Part shown: one piece after another, positions 57,753-64,000 of the stretch
How positions within the stretch are numbered: position 1 is the first letter of the stretch
How the letters are laid out: the number at the start of each line of letters is the position of its first letter
Assembly: GCA_038501785.1 (NCBI GenBank)
Contig: JBAMJR010000070.1
Coordinates: 6,127,001-6,191,000, forward strand
DNA from: Myoxocephalus aenaeus
Lineage: Eukaryota; Chordata; Actinopteri; Perciformes; Cottidae
DNA length: 64,000 bases
Direction of reading: 5' to 3'
Notes under the pieces: generated by a model
Seen by the model: the letters and a program-made list of their open reading frames with translations, nothing else
Told to the model about the DNA's origin: nothing
The model's database searches: none
Position numbers and translations under genes: made by a program

Positions 57753-58461
57753 CTGGGAGACGGAGAAGCAAAACAGCCATCGATCATAATGACGGCGAAG
57801 AATAAAAACACGTTCAGGCCAACAGCATCACACCGCCGCTGCTGCGTATCCCGGTGAGATAATAAGAGGTGTTGGAGATGTCTTTTCAAAATGCATAAAG
57901 ATGCTGCATCATTAGGATTAATCGGCGTATTGCTTTGCTCTCTTTTCACCGCTCTTTAAATTAGTCTCGCATGGATGCTGGCGACCGCACGTGATTTATG
58001 GATGTAGAGTTGAGCCGCTTTGGATTTCACCAGAGTAAAGAAAAAAGAAACTTAAGCATCACAGTGTCACAGTGAGAAAGCCGACAGTAGCCAGTGCCAG
58101 AAGACACTGCCCTCACAAACCCTTTTATACAAATTAATGTTTATATATTATAATTACCTCCATAAAAAGGACAATAAATCTTCTAAAAAGAAAAACGGCA
58201 GTAAAACGTGCCCTATCAGCAATACTGCAGCCCAACTCTTGCTATATTTGGATTCGCTCACTCTGTATTTCTCTCCTAAAACACACAGAAAAACACACCA
58301 AGTGTACCAAATGTTCAGGTCATAAATCACAACCGCACAGCGACCCAAATAGAACTCAGACCAGATTCCTGCAAATGAACCAAACAGCAATTTCTCAGCA
58401 CCGTGTGGTTCATTCACCGTGTAACGCTGGTTGTTGGGTTGTCCCCTATTCTTTCTCTCTC

Positions 58462-58513
<52 letters not shown>

Positions 58514-61430
58514 CCATTTTCAACAAGAAACTCACGTCAACTCATTTCAGACGTGCGGCCGAGCGGTTCCCCTGAGACGCATTTAAAATCACGCACTCTT
58601 GTTCAGCAGACAGAGAAAATAACGGGAGAGTAAAGCAGTCCAGGTCCTCCATCTCTTCAGCTACACACACACACACACACACACACACTCCTCTATCAAC
58701 ACACAGTGAGTTATTAAGAAATTATGCAAATGAAAGCTCACTGAGAACTTTCCTTTCTGTCTCCATCTCTTCATTATTAAGTCGGCGGCGGCGGCCACCA
58801 GCTACATTTATAGCGTTCTTTTGCAATTAAAATGTCGCTAATTGCTGTTTATCTGTGGGACTGGGTGCTCGCTTCGGGGGAATTAACAGACATCAACTAC
58901 CAGTTAGCGTTTTCATTAAGCGAGCACGCTTGGTGGACTGACTTGATATGCAGGCGTCACTCGACGAACGCGACAAACGCCCTCGGCACAGACGCTCGGG
59001 TAACGTGTGTTTTCCGCAGAAGTAATCGTCACCGCTGGACGCCGCTAACGGCACACGTGTCCGTGCCAGCGATGAGCAGAAATAGGCCTCATGGTTGCAT
59101 TCAGTCCAGTCAGTCTTTGCACTTCCTGCAGCCTGCTGGCAGAGCTCAGCGGGGGGATGATTGGATCACACTCTCTGATGAGGCATGGGACAGCATTATG
59201 CTGCATTTGCAAATATGCTAAGAAGAAAAAAAAAGAGGATTTCCCGCATGGCTAGTTCTGCCCGCTGCCTGCAGCAGCTCGCAAACGCCCAGTCACCTTG
59301 GCTCGTCAAGGAGAAAGTACAGTTGGGTTTCTAGCAGCGTCCTGATATGTGCGCAGTAACAAAAGGGAAAGAGAGTGTAAGTGAACCACTTCTGATGAGC
59401 CGGCTCTCGTTTCCTTTCTCTCGCGTGATGAACTGGTGTCTCTTTCTCTTTGCGGCGATGATCACCAAGGTGAGCTGTCAGAGTCTCCTCTCTCCTCGCT
59501 CTCCCTCCTGCTGCGCCGACTGCATTATTCACCCAGTAAAGGACGTTATTAATGCATGAGAGTCAAGTGGTGAACGGGGATTAAGGGTGCGGATACAGGC
59601 CGCCTGAACCGGAGAGGACAAGAGAAAATCAAACCTTGCTAGTGGCGTTTAGTTCATTTCTTGCAATTAGAAGAAATACCCCAAAAAAAGAGGCTATTAC
59701 ACGAGCCATACGGCAGTATTGCTCAAGTAGACGGCTCCTGTGTGAAGTGTGTCCACATGTTTCCAACAGAGGGCAGCAGTGTCCCGTTCCTAAACCATAA
59801 AGTAGAGCAGCGCCACATCACAGAGAGGAATGCTCACCGCTTTGTAGTCCACTCCACTAATCACCTCTACCGCAAGACTCAACTAAGTCCTGGCTAATTG
59901 TCATATGAAGAAAAAAACAACTACTTGGCTTGGCAAAATCCTCGGATCTCTCAGAGGAAAGAGTCAGCAAGTTTGCTCAAGTTGAAGTGTGACATCACTT
60001 CAATGTCTTGGGTCGATTTTTTCTCCACCCGAGATGCTGAGAACGGCTATAAATACAGCACACTGTCACAGCGCAGGTGATAATTGAGCAAGAATAGAAA
60101 AGCGCGTGACGGCGTGAGGTGAGATCTAGCACAGCGTCCTCAGAGTCTGCATGTTGTGGCTCCACAGCAAAAAGATAACAGTAGATTCTACCGGAAGAAA
60201 GGGTTTAATGAAGGTTATATAACCTTTTGCTTGACCCGGTCTGTTTGTTATTGTGTCATGTGACCTGTTGCCGGACGATGTGGATGAGACTCGGTTGGAC
60301 ACAGAAAACAAACAGGCGGGATCGAGTAAAGACAAACACTGTTTTTCCCTGTGGGCGGTCCTTTCCGTTCCATCCATTGGATTACATTGTAGCCATACTG
60401 GATCAATACTGGATCAATTCCAGAAGCTGTAGTCACTGAGATGCACAAAGACATGGGACACATGGGTCCAGGTTGAAAGAGGAGGGGATACAGCCCCTGT
60501 GAATACATTCGCCCTGCTCGTTGGTCTCAGCCTTTCTAACTTAAAGGGGCCATCCATCAATTTTAAACGTAAAATGATGTTTACTTGTCAGAAGGAGTCC
60601 TGCTCTGCCTTTGGAAGCAGTTGTATAATGTGTTATGTGGCTCTGGAGGGACATTTCCAAAGTTAAATCCTAAAAAGGTTTTAGTTTTATAGTGCAATAA
60701 AACATATTTATTTCTATCACGCGCGCATTTATGCTCCATTTGTTCCTCAGATAACTCAAAATGCAAAGCCCCAAGTGTGTTATTGATAATGTTGATGCAC
60801 ACTTCACTTGCAACTCTAAAATCAATATCCTACACAGGAGCAAATATTAGTATCTATCTATCTTCATAACATTTAATTCACGCTGAGAAGATCCGAACGT
60901 TCCCAGTTCAGTTTTTTGTCACATTCTCCCGGCAATGTCACCCAAAAAAACTGTGTGTCTCACATCAGTTCCAGCTTGTTTTCACCAACAAACTTTAAAA
61001 ACAACTTCTTTTTATATTTGTTATTAATCTTTCACCCTTTTTCCTGCGCAGGAGTGTCGATGACGCGGTTCCTCCGGGGCCCCGGGGGCCCGAAACCGGA
61101 GCGGAGCGATAAACAGACACAACCCTGCGAACGAAACCGTCATCTCGCCAAACATCTACGGGGCAAAACACGACTCCAATCAAAGCGACGGCAGCTTTTT
61201 ATCTCGGCGCAGCAGAGCCCGGTGAACAGCTGTTTCCTCGGGCGGCGGGGCGCTGCGGGACGCGTCAGCGTCAGCGCGGCCTCGATAATCACACCGCCGA
61301 CAGACGCCGACAACACTCGACACTCTCCGGAGGCGTTTTGGACTATTACACACAGCCAACGGGGTTCTTGGCTGTGTCTCTTTAATTTCACTTATTCTCT
61401 TCTCTCGTCTTTTTCTGTCTCTCCTGCTTG
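57753..61430. other. dpp6 intron or upstream sequence, no exon seen
   Basis: Contains a (GT)n tract (58464-58511), a (CA)n tract (58661-58688) and otherwise unique-looking sequence. I looked for the upstream propeller exons of dpp6 on the minus strand and did not find one. A CpG-rich block of about 280 bp lies at 61050-61340, next to the large array. Confidence 0.5.
58464..58511. repeat. (GT)n microsatellite
   Basis: About 23 GT units between the dpp6 exons and the right edge. Confidence 0.9.
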
Positions 61431-63262
61431 CACACACACAGTCGTACACACAAAGTCGTACACACACAGCCGTACGCACAAAGACGTACACACACAGCCG
61501 TACGCACAAAGTCGTACACACACAGCCGTACGCACAAAGACGTACACACACAGCCGTACGCACAAAGTCGTACACACACAGCCGTACGCACAAAGTCGTA
61601 CACACACAGCCGTACGCACAAAGACGTACACACACAGCCGTACGCACAAAGTCGTACACACACAGTCGTACACACACAGCCGTACACACACAGTCGTACG
61701 CACACAGTCGTACGCACACAGTCGTACACACAAAGCCGTACACACACAGTCGTACGCACAAAGTCGTACACACACAGTCGTACACACACAGTCGTACACA
61801 CACAGTCGTACACACAGTCGTACACACAGTCGTACACACACAGTCGTACACACAAAGTCGTACACACACAACCGTACGCACACAGTCGTACACACACAGC
61901 CATACGCACACAGTCGTACGCACACAGTCGTACACACACAGCCGTACACACACAGCCGTACACAGTCGTACGCACACAGTCGTACGCACACAGTCGTACA
62001 CACAAAGCCGTACACACACAGTCGTACGCACAAAGTCGTACACACACAGTCGTACACACACAGTCGTACACACAGTCGTACACACAGTCGTACACACACA
62101 GTCGTACACACAAAGTCGTACACACACAACCGTACGCACACAGTCGTACACACACAGCCGTACGCACAAAGTCGTACACACAGCCGTACACACAGTCGTA
62201 CACACACAGCCGTACGCACAGTCGTACACACACAGCCGTACGCACAAAGTCATACACACACAGCCGTACACACACAGCCATACGCACACAGTCGTACGCA
62301 CACAATCGTACACACACAGCCGTACACACACAGCCGTACACAGTCGTACGCACACAGTCGTACGCACACAGTCGTACACACAAAGCCGTACACACACAGT
62401 CGTACGCACAAAGTCGTACACACACAGTCGTACACACACAGTCGTACACACAGTCGTACACACAGTCGTACACACACAGTCGTACACACAAAGTCGTACA
62501 CACACAACCGTACGCACACAGTCGTACACACACAGCCGTACGCACAAAGTCGTACACACACAGCCGTACACACAGCCGTACACACAGTCGTACACACAGC
62601 CGTACACACAGTCGTACACACACAGCCGTACGCACAGTCGTACACACACAGCCGTACGCACAAAGTCGTACACACACAGCCGTACACACACAGCCATACG
62701 CACACAGTCGTACGCACACAATCGTACACACACAGCCGTACACACACAGCCGTACACAGTCGTACGCACACAGTCGTACGCACACAGTCGTACACACAAA
62801 GCCGTACACACAGTCGTACGCACAAAGTCGTACACACACAGTCGTACACACAGAGTCGTACACACAGTCGTACACACAGTCGTACACACAGTCGTACACA
62901 CAAAGTCGTACACACACAACCGTACGCACACAGTCGTACACACACAGCCGTACGCACAAAGTCGTACACACACAGCCGTACACACAGTCGTACACACAGC
63001 CGTACACACAGTCGTACACACACAGCCGTACGCACAGTCGTACACACACAGCCGTACGCACAAAGTCGTACACACACAGCCGTACACACACAGCCATACG
63101 CACACAGTCGTACACACACAGCCGTACACACACAGCCGTACACACAGTCGTACACACACAGTCGTACACACACAGCCGTACACACACAGCCGTACACACA
63201 CAGCCGTACACACACAGCCGTACACACACAGCCGTACACACACACACACACACACACACACG
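61431..63262. repeat. 1.8-kb CA-rich minisatellite (about 14-bp unit)
   Basis: Units of the type CACACACAGTCGTA with variants GTCGTA/GCCGTA, ACACAC/ACGCAC and CACAGT/CAAAGT, plus 10-12 bp short units. Longer blocks recur (for example around 61690-62080, 62290-62500 and 62710-62900), so there is higher-order structure. The array is stop-free in several frames on both strands only because of its composition. Confidence 0.9.
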
Positions 63263-64000
63263 TGGATTAAGACAGCAGCGCAGGCCAGAGGATATTCAAG
63301 CCCAGGAGATTATTCTCAACCTTTCACCCCTCAGCATCCAATCCGCCGCGCAGCGATAGCCGGAGCTTAAGACCTCATTTCTCCTGCGCCGCGGTCTGAG
63401 CCTCGGCTTGACCTCGGCGGTGACCTTGGCGGTGACCTCGGCCAGAGCAGAGCCGGAGTCATTAGCATGGAGAATACCCTGCAGTCCCACTGATGATGAA
63501 TGTAAACATCACACAGCCTGGCTGCAGATGCTGGCACCGTCACCGCTGGGCCGAAGCCAAATCTATTTACAGGCTTATGGACTTAAAACAAAAGGAGGGA
63601 TTTGACAATAATATTAATTATAGTGACTTTTAGCTTAATAGGTAAACATAATCAATTCATCCTCATCAGCTGCTTGGAATGCATTTAGGCAAAACACTGT
63701 GGACACCTGGACATTAGATATGATGTCATGAATCAACTTCAGCATTATTTATCATACACTCATTCATATATATGGGGTGGACAAAAAAATAGAAACGCCT
63801 GTCAGTACAAGCCAATACAAGTCCATTGCATCCAGCCTCCAACATCTCCATGAAGTGGAACCAACGCCTCTCTGAAACACTTTGAACTAGATCTGATCAT
63901 CATAATCTTGATTATGAATAATTGGTTTAAGCCGGTTATCTTTGGAATTTTGCCTGAACTACATGAATACTGTATCTGAAGTCTAATTATTTCATTTGAA
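63263..64000. other. Unassigned sequence at right edge
   Basis: No exon or recognisable element. TGACCTCGGC/TGACCTTGGCGG repeats three times around 63402-63440. From about 63770 a segment (TATGGGGTGGACAAAAAAAT) looks like the start of a dispersed repeat, but no second copy is in the window. Confidence 0.35.

Noticed and set aside
61050..61340. CpG-rich block as a dpp6 coding exon
   Set aside because: Minus-strand translations show no DPP6 cytoplasmic, membrane or propeller motif, and no acceptor/donor pair fits.
60916..63359. Very long open frames (up to 784 codons plus, 693 codons minus) across the CA-rich array
   Set aside because: The 14-bp unit has no stop codon in any phase, so all frames stay open by composition. 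The translations are low-complexity His/Thr/Val or Cys/Val repeats with no family similarity and no splice context.

Overview
This window is nuclear DNA from a vertebrate, most likely a teleost fish. The genes have many short exons with GT-AG introns. Introns and spacers are packed with CA/GT and TA microsatellites, minisatellites, short non-autonomous DNA transposons and LINE 3' tails of the kind common in ray-finned fish. There are no prokaryotic operons, CRISPR arrays or phage genes. All exon calls below were read by eye from splice sites, phase continuity and protein family motifs; each gene's exons join in one frame.

Layout. (1) 122-22217, plus strand: the 3' part of a multiplexin collagen gene, best matched to col15a1, with 40 exons encoding 1059 residues: the tail of the laminin-G/TSPN region, an interrupted collagen helix, the NC1 trimerization segment and a C-terminal endostatin (restin) domain. 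Its 3' UTR ends near 24005. (2) 25881-30861, plus: gamma-glutamyl hydrolase copy 1 (ggh), 9 exons. (3) 32822-35075, plus: an apolipoprotein D-type lipocalin (apod-like), 4 coding exons. (4) 35748-39472, plus: gamma-glutamyl hydrolase copy 2, 9 exons, with no start codon or signal peptide exon of its own. (5) 42929-57752, minus: the 3' 18 exons of a dpp6-like gene (catalytically dead dipeptidyl peptidase, Kv4 auxiliary subunit), convergent with ggh copy 2. From 57753 to 64000 is dpp6 intron or upstream sequence with a 1.8-kb CA-rich array.

The most interesting gene-level signal is that the lipocalin's last exon carries a good splice donor in the same phase as the first GGH copy 2 exon. That exon's acceptor lies where copy 1 encodes its signal peptide. 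An in-frame lipocalin-GGH fusion (478 residues) is therefore predicted, and copy 2 looks unable to start by itself.

The most interesting repeat-level signals are: a palindromic element family (eight copies, TA target duplication, two of them testable against empty paralogous sites inside the window); a 3.6-kb intronic minisatellite of about 155 units whose 23-bp unit looks like TTAA plus a piggyBac-type terminal inverted repeat; two hAT-like elements sharing one target duplication; and splice sites built directly on (GT)n tracts in both col15a1 and dpp6.
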